From positions 124,001 through 188,000 of the forward strand of contig NZ_CACSJA010000004.1 in NCBI RefSeq assembly GCF_902706035.1: a stretch of 64,000 nt of DNA. The letters are read 5' to 3'. Both the position numbers and the translations under genes were made by a program. This document shows, one piece after another, positions 29,895 to 39,816 of the stretch (position 1 is its first letter; each line of letters begins with the position of its first letter). The notes beneath the pieces are model-generated. The model saw only the letters and a program-made list of their open reading frames with translations, had not been told where the DNA came from and made no database searches. This stretch comes from Pantoea sp. 18069 (lineage in GTDB: Bacteria > Pseudomonadota > Gammaproteobacteria > Burkholderiales > Burkholderiaceae_C).

Positions 29895-30773
29895 ATGCCC
29901 GAAATTGCCACGTCCTCCCGCGACATCGCCGCTGAATTCACCGATTGGATGGGTCGTTCGATCACGGTCGACGACGAGATAACCCTGCCCGCCGTGCGCC
30001 GCATGGCGGCCATGCTTGACCTCGATCCGATGGCGTTTGCCCATGGCAGCGTCATCCCGCCGCACTGGTACTCGATGTTCTTCACGCCCAATGCACGGTG
30101 TTCGGAGATCGGCCACGACGGCCATCCGCGCAAGGGTGACTTCCTGCCGCCCATCCCATTGCCCCGGAGGATGTTTGTGGGGCGCAAGGTCACTTTCCCT
30201 GGTGCATTGCACGTGGGCGATCGTGCGCAGAAGCGCTCGGAGATCGTCGGCATAAGCCAGAAGCAGGGACGCAGTGGAACGCTCGTTTTCCTGGCCGTGT
30301 GCCACACCATCGAGGTGGCTGGCAAGCCGGTGATCGTCGAACAGCAGGAAGTGGTCTATCGCGATGCGCCCAGTGGCGAGACATCGGCCGCCACGCCTGC
30401 TGCCGCACCGGCCAATGCCGCCTGGAGCGCAAGCTACGAGATGGACCCGGTCCTGGTGTTTCGCTACTCTGCTCTGACTTGGAACGGCCACCGTATCCAC
30501 TATGACGCCGATTACGCACGGCGCGAGGAAGGCTACCCGGGCTGCGTGATGAATGGGGCGCTCACGCTGCACCTCGTCATTGAGGAGGCTCTGGCACGCG
30601 CCGGAGGTCGTCGGCTGGCCGGGCTCAGCGCCCGGCTGGTCAAGCCACTGTTCGTGGGCGGCACGCTGACGGTCGCGGGCGGGTCGCCCGATACAGCCAC
30701 CGTGGATGCCTGGGCCGGTGACGAGCAGGGTGTGCTGGCCGCCACCTGCACGCTGCAGTTCGAGGACGCATGA
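29895..30773 (+). CDS. MaoC-like/FAS1-type acyl-CoA hydratase (mesaconyl-C4-CoA or itaconyl-CoA hydratase-like)
   Basis: Double hot-dog fold dehydratase/hydratase. The N-terminal half has 'DDEITLPAVRRMAAMLDLDP' and the C-terminal half carries the active-site region 'FRYSALTWNGHRIHYDADYA', followed by 'EGYPGCVMNGALTLHL'. This arrangement matches mesaconyl-C4-CoA hydratases and itaconyl-CoA hydratase. 292 residues from ATG 29895, preceded by GAGGGAG; a GTG six bases upstream is an alternative. It begins 12 bases after the dehydrogenase stop and overlaps the lyase gene by 4 bases. Confidence 0.88.
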   Translation: MPEIATSSRDIAAEFTDWMGRSITVDDEITLPAVRRMAAMLDLDPMAFAHGSVIPPHWYSMFFTPNARCSEIGHDGHPRKGDFLPPIPLPRRMFVGRKVTFPGALHVGDRAQKRSEIVGISQKQGRSGTLVFLAVCHTIEVAGKPVIVEQQEVVYRDAPSGETSAATPAAAPANAAWSASYEMDPVLVFRYSALTWNGHRIHYDADYARREEGYPGCVMNGALTLHLVIEEALARAGGRRLAGLSARLVKPLFVGGTLTVAGGSPDTATVDAWAGDEQGVLAATCTLQFEDA

Positions 30774-31648
30774 TGGCGGGCCGCACATTGCCCGCTTGGC
30801 GCTCGCTGATGTTCTGTCCCGCCAATGCCCAGCGCTTTGTCGCGAAGGCGCATACCCGTGGCGCGGATGCGATCATTCTGGATCTGGAGGACTCGGTCGG
30901 CACCGACGAAAAAGCGGCGGCCCGCACTGGCGTTGCGGCCGCTGCACAGACCGTCGGCCAGGCCGGCGCGGATGTGCTGGTGCGCATCAACCGTGAACTG
31001 CACTGGGCCGTGGAGGATATCGCCGCTGCCGTCGGGTCCGCAGTCTCCGGTCTGGTGCTGCCCAAGGTCATGGGTCCGGAACACGTACGCCTTCTGGCCG
31101 AAGTGGTGACAGCGCGCGAAGTGGCACTGGGCTTGCCTGTGGGTCACACGCGTTTCGTTGCGCTGGTGGAGTCCGCCGCAGCACTGGAGCAGTTGAATGC
31201 GATCGCCCGCTCCGACGCCCGCCTGGTCGCCATGGCCGTCGGCGGAGAGGACCTCGCCACCGACCTGGATGCCGAACCCAGTGCCGATTCCCTGTACGTG
31301 GCCAAGATGCTGGGTCTGCACGCCGCCCGCGCGGCAGGCATCCTGCCCATGGGCGTGCTCGCCAGCGTGGCCGGCGTTGTCGACAGCGAGCCTTACCGCG
31401 CGATGCTCCACCGCTCTCGCGCCCTGGGCTTCGCCTGCGCATCGTGCGTGCATCCGGCACAGGTTCCTCTGCTCAACCAGGCATTCGGCCCTTCCGCTGC
31501 GGAGCAGGAAAAGGCCCGTCGTCTGGTCGCGACCTACGAGGCAGGCCTTGCCCACGGCACAGGCGCCGTGCTGTTTGACGGCGCAATGATCGATAAGCCA
31601 GTGGCCGAGCGGGCCTACCGTCTGCTTGCCCGCGCGTCGGCCGCCTGA
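30770..31648 (+). CDS. HpcH/HpaI aldolase / CitE-type acyl-CoA lyase (citramalyl-CoA lyase candidate)
   Basis: TIM-barrel Mg-dependent lyase cleaving a 3-hydroxyacyl-CoA into an acyl-CoA and an oxo-acid, e.g. citramalyl-CoA to acetyl-CoA and pyruvate. Motifs: 'RSLMFCPANAQRFV', 'AIILDLEDSVG', 'VRINRE', 'VLPKVMGPE', the metal-ligand region 'ALVESAAALEQL', 'GGEDLATDLDA' and 'CASCVHPAQVPLLNQAF'. 292 residues, normal for CitE beta-like proteins. The ATG overlaps the stop of the hydratase (ATGA), implying coupled synthesis of consecutive pathway enzymes. Confidence 0.9.
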   Translation: MMAGRTLPAWRSLMFCPANAQRFVAKAHTRGADAIILDLEDSVGTDEKAAARTGVAAAAQTVGQAGADVLVRINRELHWAVEDIAAAVGSAVSGLVLPKVMGPEHVRLLAEVVTAREVALGLPVGHTRFVALVESAAALEQLNAIARSDARLVAMAVGGEDLATDLDAEPSADSLYVAKMLGLHAARAAGILPMGVLASVAGVVDSEPYRAMLHRSRALGFACASCVHPAQVPLLNQAFGPSAAEQEKARRLVATYEAGLAHGTGAVLFDGAMIDKPVAERAYRLLARASAA

Positions 31649-31675
31649 ACGCGGCTCATACCCAAGGAGTTACCC

Positions 31676-32836
31676 ATGTCCCATTCCCAGCCGTTGGCAG
31701 GGTTCACCGTGGTCGAGATCGGCCACAGCGTCGCGGCCCCTTACACGGGCTTCATTCTCGCGGGCCTAGGCGCGGAGCTGATCAAGGTCGAAAACCCCGA
31801 GGGCGGCGATGCCGCGCGCGGCTGGGGGCCGCCGTTCCATGCGGGTTCAGCGCCCCACTTCACGGCCTTCAACCGCGACAAGCAGAGCGTGAGCGTGGAT
31901 CTACGCGACCCGCAGCAATGCGCGGCGCTGCGCGAGCTGATCCTGGAAAAGGCCGACGCAGTGATCTGCAATCTGCGCGCTGGCGCGGCCGAAGCATTGG
32001 GCGTGGGGCCGATCGGGCTGCGCGCGGCCAATCCAGCGCTGGTCTACTGCGAGATCGGCGCGTTCGGCCATGCCGGCCCGATGGCGGGTAAACCGGGCTA
32101 CGACCCGCTGATGCAGGCCTATGGCGGGATGATGAGCATCACCGCTGAAAGCGTGGAACGGCCGCCGATCCGGGTGGGCGTCTCCATTATCGACATGGGT
32201 TCGGGCATGTGGGGCGCAATCGGCATCATGGGCGCGCTGATCGAGCGGCGCCGCACCGGTGTGGGCGCGCATGTGCGTACCTCGCTGTTCGAAACGGCGC
32301 TGGCCTGGACGGCCACGCCGATCTGCCGCCAGCAGATGAGCGGAATGCCGCAACTGCCGCAAGGTTCGGGCGCGGCCGGCATCGTGCCCTACCAGGCGTT
32401 CAAGACAAGTGACGGCTGGCTCGTGATCGGTGCGGGCAACGATGGCCTCTTCGCCAAGCTGGCCCGTGCCATGGACCGTCCGGAGATGGCGGCCGATGAG
32501 CGTTTTCGCACCAACCGTCAGCGCGTGACCCATAAGAACGAACTGCTGCCGGTGATCGAGGCTTTCGCGGCGAACTACGGCAACCAGGAACTGTCCGCAC
32601 TGCTGGACGCCGCCGACGTTCCCAATGCGCCGGTGCAGACCATAGAGCAGGTGGTGAAAGACCCGCAGACGCTGGCGCTTGGCATTCTGCAGCAAGGGCC
32701 GGAAGGGGCGTTCCCCACCGTGGGACTGCCTCTCACGTTCGACGGCGAACGCCCGGCCTACCGCGAGGCGGCGCCGACTCTTGGGCAACATACGGGCGAA
32801 TGGTTGCCCGTTCAGGAAAAAGAGGTGCAGCAATGA
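31676..32836 (+). CDS. CaiB/BaiF-family (class III) CoA transferase
   Basis: Moves CoA between carboxylates through an Asp-linked intermediate; here it probably activates the pathway substrate from succinyl-CoA or a similar donor. 386 residues. '[20 protein letters not shown]', '[13 protein letters not shown]', '[11 protein letters not shown]', and '[17 protein letters not shown]', which carries the conserved catalytic Asp. A good ribosome-binding site (AAGGAG) precedes the start. The stop overlaps etfB (ATGA). Confidence 0.93.
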   Translation: MSHSQPLAGFTVVEIGHSVAAPYTGFILAGLGAELIKVENPEGGDAARGWGPPFHAGSAPHFTAFNRDKQSVSVDLRDPQQCAALRELILEKADAVICNLRAGAAEALGVGPIGLRAANPALVYCEIGAFGHAGPMAGKPGYDPLMQAYGGMMSITAESVERPPIRVGVSIIDMGSGMWGAIGIMGALIERRRTGVGAHVRTSLFETALAWTATPICRQQMSGMPQLPQGSGAAGIVPYQAFKTSDGWLVIGAGNDGLFAKLARAMDRPEMAADERFRTNRQRVTHKNELLPVIEAFAANYGNQELSALLDAADVPNAPVQTIEQVVKDPQTLALGILQQGPEGAFPTVGLPLTFDGERPAYREAAPTLGQHTGEWLPVQEKEVQQ

Positions 32837-33582
32837 AGGTACTGGTCCCAGTCAAACGCGTCGTGGATTACAACGTCAAGGTCCGTGTCAAATCCGACGG
32901 CTCGGGCGTCGATATCGCCAACGTCAAGATGAGCATGAACCCGTTTGACGAAATCGCCGTCGAAGAGGCCGTGCGTCTGCAGGAAAAGGGCGTGGTCACC
33001 GAAGTCATCGCCGTGTCCTGCGGCGTGGCCCAGTGCCAGGAAACGCTGCGCACTGCCATGGCCATTGGCGCCGACCGTGCCATCCATGTGCTGACCGACA
33101 TCGAGCTCCAGCCCCTGGCCGTGGCCAAGCTGCTCAAGGCCCTGGTCGACAAGGAACAACCCGGCCTGGTCATCCTGGGCAAGCAGGCCATCGACGACGA
33201 TGCCAACCAGACCGGCCAGATGCTCGCCGCCTTGGCGAATCTGCCCCAGGCGACGTTTGCCTCCAAGGTCGAAGTCGCCGGAGGCAAGGTCAATGTGACC
33301 CGTGAAATCGACGGCGGCCTTGAAACCCTGTCGCTTTCCACGCCCGCCGTGATCACCACCGATCTGCGCCTGAACGAGCCGCGCTATGTGACGCTGCCCA
33401 ACATCATGAAGGCCAAGAAGAAGCAGTTGGACTCCGTGACCCCTGAAGACCTGGGTGTCGACGTGACGCCGCGCCTGAAGACCCTCAAGGTCTGCGAGCC
33501 CGCCAAGCGCGGCGCCGGTGTCAAGGTCGCCGATGTGGCGGCGCTGGTGGACAAGCTCAGGAATGAAGCCAAGGTGATCTGA
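32833..33582 (+). CDS. etfB: Electron transfer flavoprotein subunit beta
   Basis: AMP-binding subunit of ETF, which carries electrons from acyl-CoA dehydrogenases to ETF:ubiquinone oxidoreductase. 249 residues beginning '[17 protein letters not shown]'; '[19 protein letters not shown]', '[18 protein letters not shown]' and the ETF-beta signature near '[25 protein letters not shown]' are present. The ATG overlaps the CoA transferase stop. etfA follows only after a 455-base repeat-filled gap, which is unusual because etfB and etfA are normally adjacent. Confidence 0.97.
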   Translation: MKVLVPVKRVVDYNVKVRVKSDGSGVDIANVKMSMNPFDEIAVEEAVRLQEKGVVTEVIAVSCGVAQCQETLRTAMAIGADRAIHVLTDIELQPLAVAKLLKALVDKEQPGLVILGKQAIDDDANQTGQMLAALANLPQATFASKVEVAGGKVNVTREIDGGLETLSLSTPAVITTDLRLNEPRYVTLPNIMKAKKKQLDSVTPEDLGVDVTPRLKTLKVCEPAKRGAGVKVADVAALVDKLRNEAKVI

Positions 33583-34037
33583 GGCTTTTCCCGTTTGCCC
33601 TGAGACCTTCGTCCGTCGAAGGCGCTTGCCCCGTTTTATAGGGCAGGCCGTTCATCCTTCAACAAGCTCTCAAGAAACAGCTTTTTTCTCCAAATAAATC
33701 AATGACTTAGAAGTGGTCCGATTTATGCAAACAGCGCTTGCAAAGTCATGATTTTTTCCAAAACGAATAGCTAATGGCCGTTCGCCCTGAGCCCGCCTAG
33801 GCGGCCCCGTCGAAGGGCGTCTCCACCCAAGGCCAGTGCGCCAGTTCATCCTTCGACAGGCTCAGGACGAACGGGATTTTGAGGCCGTGCTTTAACTTGA
33901 GCGCGCTGTTTCTTGTCAACGCATTGCGAGACCCGTCTCGCTTACCCCGCTCAGGACGAACGGTAGGTTGCGCTGCGCCGCATCCCCGTTCGCCCTGAAC
34001 CCGTCGAAGGGCCGGTACCCATACCGAAAGAAATTCC
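33583..34037. repeat. Repeat-packed gap between etfB and etfA
   Basis: 455 bases without a recognisable gene. It contains family A palindrome copies or fragments at about 33598-33628, 33648-33665, 33778-33819, 33843-33873, 33945-33964 and 33986-34015, and family C copy 2 at 33663-33713. The copy at 33778-33819 has an extra GC-rich insert in its loop. Several of the hairpins could affect etfA expression. Confidence 0.8.
33663..33713 (+). repeat. 51-bp dispersed repeat (family C), copy 2
   Basis: Inverted relative to 3471-3521, about 46 of 51 bases identical. It is followed by a further AT-rich stretch to about 33775. Confidence 0.8.
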
Positions 34038-34982
34038 ATGACCTCCCTCGTTATTGCAGAACACGACAACGCTTCGATCAAGCCCGCCACCCTGAACACC
34101 GTCACGGCCGCCGTGGCCTGTGGTGGCGACGTGCATGTGCTGGTTGCAGGTGTTGGCGCGGCCGCCGCGGCCGCTGCCGCCGCCCAGATCGCTGGCGTGT
34201 CCAAGGTGATCCACGCCGATGGCGCATCGCTCAAGAACGGCCTGGCCGAGAACGTCGCCGCCCAGGTGCTGGCACTTGTGGGAAATAGTGCGCCCGGCTA
34301 CAGCCATATCCTGTTCCCCGCCACGGCTGGCGGCAAGAACGTCGCGCCGCGCGTCGCGGCCACGCTCGATGTCGCGCAGATCAGCGACACCACCAAGGTC
34401 GTGAGCGCCGACACCTTCGAGCGCCCCATCTACGCGGGCAACGCGATTGCCACCGTGCAATCGGGCGATGCGACCAAGGTCATCACCGTGCGCACCACGG
34501 GCTTTGACGCGGCTGCGGCCACGGGTGGCTCGGCCGCCGTCGAAACCGTGGCCGCTGCAGCGGATGCCGGCAAGAGCCGCTTTGTGGGCAGCGAGATCGC
34601 CAGGAACGACCGTCCGGAGCTCACTGCGGCAAAGATCATCGTGTCGGGCGGGCGCGCGCTGGGCTCGGCCGAGAAGTTCGCGCAAGTCATCACGCCGCTG
34701 GCCGACAGGCTGGGCGCAGCCATTGGCGCAAGCCGTGCGGCCGTTGATGCCGGTTATGCGGCCAATGACCTGCAGGTCGGCCAGACCGGCAAGATCGTCG
34801 CGCCGCAGCTGTATATCGCGGCCGGCATTTCGGGTGCGATCCAGCATCTGGCGGGCATGAAGGACTCCACGGTGATCGTCGCGATCAACAAGGACCCCGA
34901 AGCGCCTATCTTCAGCGTGGCCGACTACGGCCTCGAAGCCGATCTGTTCACGGCCGTGCCGGAATGGGTGGGGGCTGCCTGA
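34038..34982 (+). CDS. etfA: Electron transfer flavoprotein subunit alpha
   Basis: FAD-binding subunit of ETF. 314 residues. The C-terminal FAD domain is evident in '[19 protein letters not shown]', '[28 protein letters not shown]'-type segments and '[23 protein letters not shown]'. Its stop overlaps a possible upstream start of the MmgE/PrpD gene by one base. Confidence 0.97.
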   Translation: MTSLVIAEHDNASIKPATLNTVTAAVACGGDVHVLVAGVGAAAAAAAAAQIAGVSKVIHADGASLKNGLAENVAAQVLALVGNSAPGYSHILFPATAGGKNVAPRVAATLDVAQISDTTKVVSADTFERPIYAGNAIATVQSGDATKVITVRTTGFDAAAATGGSAAVETVAAAADAGKSRFVGSEIARNDRPELTAAKIIVSGGRALGSAEKFAQVITPLADRLGAAIGASRAAVDAGYAANDLQVGQTGKIVAPQLYIAAGISGAIQHLAGMKDSTVIVAINKDPEAPIFSVADYGLEADLFTAVPEWVGAA

Positions 34983-35035
34983 TGCTTCGCAGCGGCGCCC
35001 GCTTTTTCACCAGCCCAGAAAAAGGCAGACAGAAC

Positions 35036-36373
35036 ATGACACCAGGATTGACCCAGCAGCTCGGCGTATTCGTCGCCGATATCGCGGCGCAGGGCGCTCC
35101 GGCCGAGGTCCGGGAAGCGGCGAAAGAGGGCCTGATCGACAGCATTGGCTGCATGGTGGCGGGTAGCAGGGACGAGGCCGTCGCAATCGCCATGCGTGCC
35201 TTGCCGCCAGCGCAGGGTGGCACGTCGCGGCTGTGGTTTTCTGAGCGCACGACGCAGGCGGCCGATGCGGCCTTGCTCAATGGCATAGCCGCCCATGTGC
35301 TGGACTACGACGATACCTGCCTGCGCGGCCACCCGAGCGCCGTGCTGATGCCGGCGATCTATGCGGTGGCGCAGGAACGCGGCAGCAGTGGCCGGCAGTT
35401 GCTCGATGCCTACGTCGCAGGCTACGAGACCTGGGCCGAATTGGTAGACCGCGAGAGCGAATTCCACCAGATGAAGGGTTGGCATCCCACGGGGATTTTC
35501 GGCAGCATCGCTGCGGCGGCAGCCTGTGCCGTGCTGTATGGGCTGGATGCGCCGCGCGCCACCTGGGCCCTGGGCCTCGGCGCCAGCCAGGCCAGTGGAC
35601 TGATGTCAAACTTTGGTGCTATGTCCAAGTCCTTCCACGTCGGTCGCGCTGCGCGGGACGGCGTGATCGCGGCGCGGCTCGCGGCGCACGGTTTCACGGC
35701 TTCCCCGGACGCCCTCGAACACCCGCTTGGATTCCTGGCTGCAGTGTCCCCCTCGGGTAAGGTGGATCGCACGCGTCCGGCCGTGGGGCTCGGACGCGAA
35801 TGGCAATTGGTGCGCCGGCGCGTCAATCTGAAGAAATACCCGACCTGCTATTACACGCACCGCGCATTGGACGGTGTGTTGGCTCTGCTGGCCGAACAGC
35901 CCGTGTCCGCCACGGCCATCGAACGCATCGACGTCACGCTGAGCGAAGAGCATGCGCTGGCATTGCGCAACGCCGCGCCGCGCACGGCACTGGCAGCGAA
36001 ATTCAGCATGCAATTTGCGATGGCCTGTGCCGTGATCGCGCGCAAGGCCGGCCTGACCGAACTGACCGACGAATTCGTCTGCCGTGCCGATGTGCAGGCG
36101 TTGATGTGCAAGGTGACCATCCGTCTCGACAAGGTGTACGACCCGCAGACACCGGGCGCGGCCCAGGTCGACCGGGTCACCTTGTACACCCGCGATGGCG
36201 CGGTCCGCGGCCAGTCGGTGCACCGTGCCACCGGCCACGCACAGCAGCCGCTCGCCGCCGCGCATCTGCGGGAGAAATTTCTCGAATGCCTCGCTTTTGG
36301 GGGGTTCCAGGGTGATGCGCAGGGGTTCTACACCGCCTTGTCGCGGCTCGAGGATCTCGACGTCATTGCTTAA
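35036..36373 (+). CDS. MmgE/PrpD family protein
   Basis: Family includes 2-methylcitrate dehydratase, cis-aconitate decarboxylase and related enzymes on tricarboxylates; this member's substrate is unknown. 445 residues with 'KEGLIDSIGCMVAGS', 'NGIAAHVLDYDDTCLRGHPSAVLMPAI', 'GWHPTGIFGSIAAAAACAVL' and 'KKYPTCYYTHRALDG'. ATG 35036 fits the family start and has AAAGG ten bases before; an ATG at 34982 touching the etfA stop would add 18 residues. It is the last plus-strand island gene. Confidence 0.9.
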   Translation: MTPGLTQQLGVFVADIAAQGAPAEVREAAKEGLIDSIGCMVAGSRDEAVAIAMRALPPAQGGTSRLWFSERTTQAADAALLNGIAAHVLDYDDTCLRGHPSAVLMPAIYAVAQERGSSGRQLLDAYVAGYETWAELVDRESEFHQMKGWHPTGIFGSIAAAAACAVLYGLDAPRATWALGLGASQASGLMSNFGAMSKSFHVGRAARDGVIAARLAAHGFTASPDALEHPLGFLAAVSPSGKVDRTRPAVGLGREWQLVRRRVNLKKYPTCYYTHRALDGVLALLAEQPVSATAIERIDVTLSEEHALALRNAAPRTALAAKFSMQFAMACAVIARKAGLTELTDEFVCRADVQALMCKVTIRLDKVYDPQTPGAAQVDRVTLYTRDGAVRGQSVHRATGHAQQPLAAAHLREKFLECLAFGGFQGDAQGFYTALSRLEDLDVIA

Positions 36374-36375
36374 GG

Positions 36376-36405
36376 AGTCCTGAGCATTTCGAAGGATCGA
36401 AGGAC
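36376..36405. repeat. Degenerate family A repeat at the right edge of the island
   Basis: Contains 'gtcctgagcatttcgaagga', a decayed family A core, between the MmgE/PrpD stop and the stop of the ABC ATPase gene. Confidence 0.5.
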
Positions 36406-36422
36406 GTTTGAAGGGCGAGAGT

Positions 36423-37199
<777 letters not shown>

Positions 37200-37225
37200 G
37201 GCAAAGTTCCGGAAAAAGCCGGCAA

Positions 37226-37876
37226 TCAGGAAGCGGGGCGCAGGCGGCGCTCGAGGCGCTGGCTCCACAGCGACAGAGGAAAGCACAGCGCGAAATACAT
37301 CAGCGCCACGCAGCCGTAGATCAGGAAAGGCTCGAACGTCGCGTTGGCGATCAGCTGGCCGGCCTTGGTGACTTCGACAAAGCCGATGACGCTGGTCAGC
37401 GCCGTGCCCTTGATGATCTGCACCATGAAGCCGGCCGTGGGCGCCACGCCCAGGCGCATGGCCTGGGGCAGGATCACGTGGCGCAGCTGTTCGCCGAAAC
37501 TCAGCGCCAGACTCGCCGACGCTTCCCATTGGCCCTTGGGCACGGACTCGACGCAGCCGCGCCAGATGTCGCAGAGATAGGCGCTTGCATAGAGCGTGAG
37601 GCATACGCTCGCGGCCAGCAGCGGCGAAGTGTCCACGCCCAGCATCGCCAGGCCGAAATAGATCAGGAACAGCTGCATCAGCAGCGGCGTTCCCTGGAAG
37701 ACCTGCACATAGCAGGCGACGGCGCGCACCGCGCCCGGCAGCTTGCTCAGGCGCAGCACCAGCAGCGCCAGCGCGAGCAGGCTGCCACAGGCAAAGGCGA
37801 TCAGCGACAGCCCCACGGTCCAGCGCAGGGCCAGCAGCAACTGGCGGGCAATGTCCCAGAAAGTGAAATCAACCAT
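37226..37876 (-). CDS. Amino-acid ABC transporter permease (HisM/GlnP family), second
   Basis: 216 residues, five transmembrane helices. The conserved loop 'SVPKGQWEASASLALSFGEQ' is the EAA motif of the polar amino-acid family, and 'YVQVFQGTPLLMQLFLIYF' the usual N-terminal signature. A strong ribosome-binding site (AAAGGAAG) precedes the ATG. It lies 11 bases after the first permease. Confidence 0.95.
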   Translation of the reverse strand: MVDFTFWDIARQLLLALRWTVGLSLIAFACGSLLALALLVLRLSKLPGAVRAVACYVQVFQGTPLLMQLFLIYFGLAMLGVDTSPLLAASVCLTLYASAYLCDIWRGCVESVPKGQWEASASLALSFGEQLRHVILPQAMRLGVAPTAGFMVQIIKGTALTSVIGFVEVTKAGQLIANATFEPFLIYGCVALMYFALCFPLSLWSQRLERRLRPAS

Positions 37877-37887
37877 GGTGCTTCCTT

Positions 37888-38550
37888 TCAGCGGCGGCGG
37901 CCAAAGACGAAACGCGGGCCGAACCAGTTCAGCAACTGGCGCAGCAGCACCGCCAGGCCCAGATAGATCAGCGTGACCACGATGTAGGCCTCGAAGCTGC
38001 GGAACGTGCGGCTGGAGATCAGGTTGGCCGCATAGGAAATCTCTTCGGTGGAAATCTGGCTGCACACCGCCGAGCCCAGCATCACCAGGATGATCTGGCC
38101 CGTGAGCGCGGGCCAGACGCGGCCCAGCGAGGGCGGCAGCACCACGCGCGTGAAGATCTGCCAGCGGGTGAGCGCCAGGCTTTGCGCGGCCTCGATCTGG
38201 CCGCGCGGCGTGGCCTGTATGCCGGCGCGCACCTGCTCGCAGGCATAGGCGCCCAGGTTCAGCGTCATCGCCAGGATGCTCGCGGTTTCGGGCGACAGGC
38301 GCAGGCCCAGCGAGGGCAGGCCGAAGAACAGAAAGAACAGCTGGATGATGAACGGCGTGTTGCGAAACACTTCCACATAGGCGCTGACCACGAAGCGCAG
38401 GACAGGGCCGGCGTTCAGCCGCATCCAGGCACATGCCACGCCCAGCGCCACGCCCAGCGGCGTCGCCACTGCGGTCAGCAGGGCCGTGAGCGCCAGGCCC
38501 TTGAGGAACATAGGCCATTGGGCCAGCACCGTCGCGAAATCCATTGTCAT
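37888..38550 (-). CDS. Amino-acid ABC transporter permease (HisQ/GlnP family), first
   Basis: 220 residues with the signature 'YVEVFRNTPFIIQLFFLFFG' and EAA loop 'ATPRGQIEAAQSLALTRWQ'. The start is 'MTMDFA' at 38550; Met at 38544 is an alternative. It forms a heterodimer with the next permease (inference from family). Confidence 0.95.
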   Translation of the reverse strand: MTMDFATVLAQWPMFLKGLALTALLTAVATPLGVALGVACAWMRLNAGPVLRFVVSAYVEVFRNTPFIIQLFFLFFGLPSLGLRLSPETASILAMTLNLGAYACEQVRAGIQATPRGQIEAAQSLALTRWQIFTRVVLPPSLGRVWPALTGQIILVMLGSAVCSQISTEEISYAANLISSRTFRSFEAYIVVTLIYLGLAVLLRQLLNWFGPRFVFGRRR

Positions 38551-38605
38551 GGGTGCATCCGTGGAAACAGAGAAGAGGGCAGGGCGGCCGCAAGGGCGCA
38601 GCCTC

Positions 38606-38720
38606 TGAAACTGGCGCGGCCCAGCAAGGGGACACCGAGCAAGGGCCGCCCCGCAGCGATGGTGTCGTCCCCCTCCACCGAAGGTTGAGAGGGGGAAGCC
38701 GCGCAGCGGCTCAGGGGGTG
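38606..38720 (-). repeat. ~115-bp 3' repeat (family B), copy after the amino-acid binding-protein gene
   Basis: Read on the minus strand it begins 6 bases after the binding-protein stop. It matches 61208-61322 over its full length with about a dozen differences. It contains two possible hairpins: 'agccgctgcgcggct' and 'ccccctctc...gagggggac'-type arms. The gap 38551-38726 holds nothing else recognisable. Confidence 0.85.
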
Positions 38721-38726
38721 TTTTGT

Positions 38727-39521
38727 TTAATCCGGCAGATTGCCCATGCCCCGCCCCAGCCACTTCTGCGAATAGCCTTCGATGGTTCCATCGGTCTTGG
38801 CGGTGCGCAGGATGGCGTTGACCTGGGTCAGCAGCGCGGTCTCGCCCTTGCGCACGCCGATGTAGTTGGGCGAATCCTTGATCAGCAGCTTGTATTCGGC
38901 CTGGACCTTGGGGTTCTTTTGCAGCGCCGCGGCGGCGACGGCGGCGCCGATGGCGACGAACTGGGTCTGCTGCGACATGAACGCGGCCATGGTCGAGTTG
39001 TCGTCCTCGAAGCGCTGTATCTTGAGCGTCTTGGGCGCCAGGCCCTGCAGCGCATCGTCCTGGATGGTGCCGCGCGTCACGGCCAGCGTCTTGCCGGCCA
39101 GGTCGTCAAACGACTTGAGCGCCACGTCCTTGGGGCCGAACACCGCCTGGAAGAACGGCGCATACGAGACCGTGAAGTCGATCACCTTGGCGCGCTCCTC
39201 GTTCTTGCCCAGCGACGAGACGATCAGGTCGATTTTCTTGGCCTGCAGGTAGGGAATGCGGTTGGGCGTGCTCACGGGAACGAACTCGGCCTTGACGCCG
39301 AGCTTGTCGGCGATCAGCTGGGCCACGGCCACGTCGATGCCCGTGGGCTTGAAGTCCGGGCCCATATAGCCATACGGTGGGTAATCGGTGGGAATGCCCA
39401 GTGCAATGCTTTTCTTGGCCATCACGGCCTTGAGCGAATCGTCGGCATGCGCGCCCACGGAAAACGACAGCGCGGCAGCGGCGAGCAGACCCGACACGGC
39501 GGTACAGACTTTGAACTTCAT
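38727..39521 (-). CDS. Amino-acid ABC transporter substrate-binding protein (family 3)
   Basis: Periplasmic receptor of the importer. Sec signal peptide of about 26 residues ('LLAAAALSFSVGAHA'), then 'IALGIPTDYPPYGYMGPDFKPTGIDVAVAQLIAD'-type family 3 core, 'KKIDLIVSSLGKNEERAK' and 'LAVTRGTIQDDAL'. 264 residues in all. The ligand is not determined; the divergent gene cluster suggests an ureido or diamino acid (inference). Confidence 0.94.
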   Translation of the reverse strand: MKFKVCTAVSGLLAAAALSFSVGAHADDSLKAVMAKKSIALGIPTDYPPYGYMGPDFKPTGIDVAVAQLIADKLGVKAEFVPVSTPNRIPYLQAKKIDLIVSSLGKNEERAKVIDFTVSYAPFFQAVFGPKDVALKSFDDLAGKTLAVTRGTIQDDALQGLAPKTLKIQRFEDDNSTMAAFMSQQTQFVAIGAAVAAAALQKNPKVQAEYKLLIKDSPNYIGVRKGETALLTQVNAILRTAKTDGTIEGYSQKWLGRGMGNLPD

Positions 39522-39714
39522 GGCGCAGGACCTTTTGTGAAAAGAAGTGAATGCGCCATGGTCTGAGCAGGATGCGTGCCAGCTTGAAACAGCCATGCCA
39601 GCCAGGCCGTCGCCGGCGCGCATTTTTCCGGGGTGCAGCACGGGCGCCAGAGGGGAACGCACTGCCTGGCCGCGATTCCAGGCATTGGTCTTGCTTGGCA
39701 AGGCCGTGCCATAT

Positions 39715-39728
39715 GAAACGCTGGTTTC
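39715..39728. promoter_or_regulatory. Candidate RpiR-type operator in the divergent region
   Basis: GAAAC-gctg-GTTTC is a perfect inverted repeat in the 295-base intergenic space between the amino-acid binding-protein gene and the RpiR regulator, the kind of site RpiR/MurR proteins use. A second imperfect dyad lies around 39735-39755. The rest of this gap shows no gene. Confidence 0.35.
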
Positions 39729-39816
39729 TTTGGCTTGTATGTATGGAACAAGAATTTCACAGTGGTGCGTCCCGGCCCTGGCTTGGTGCGGGCCGCACCT
39801 GAATGGAGCAAATGCG

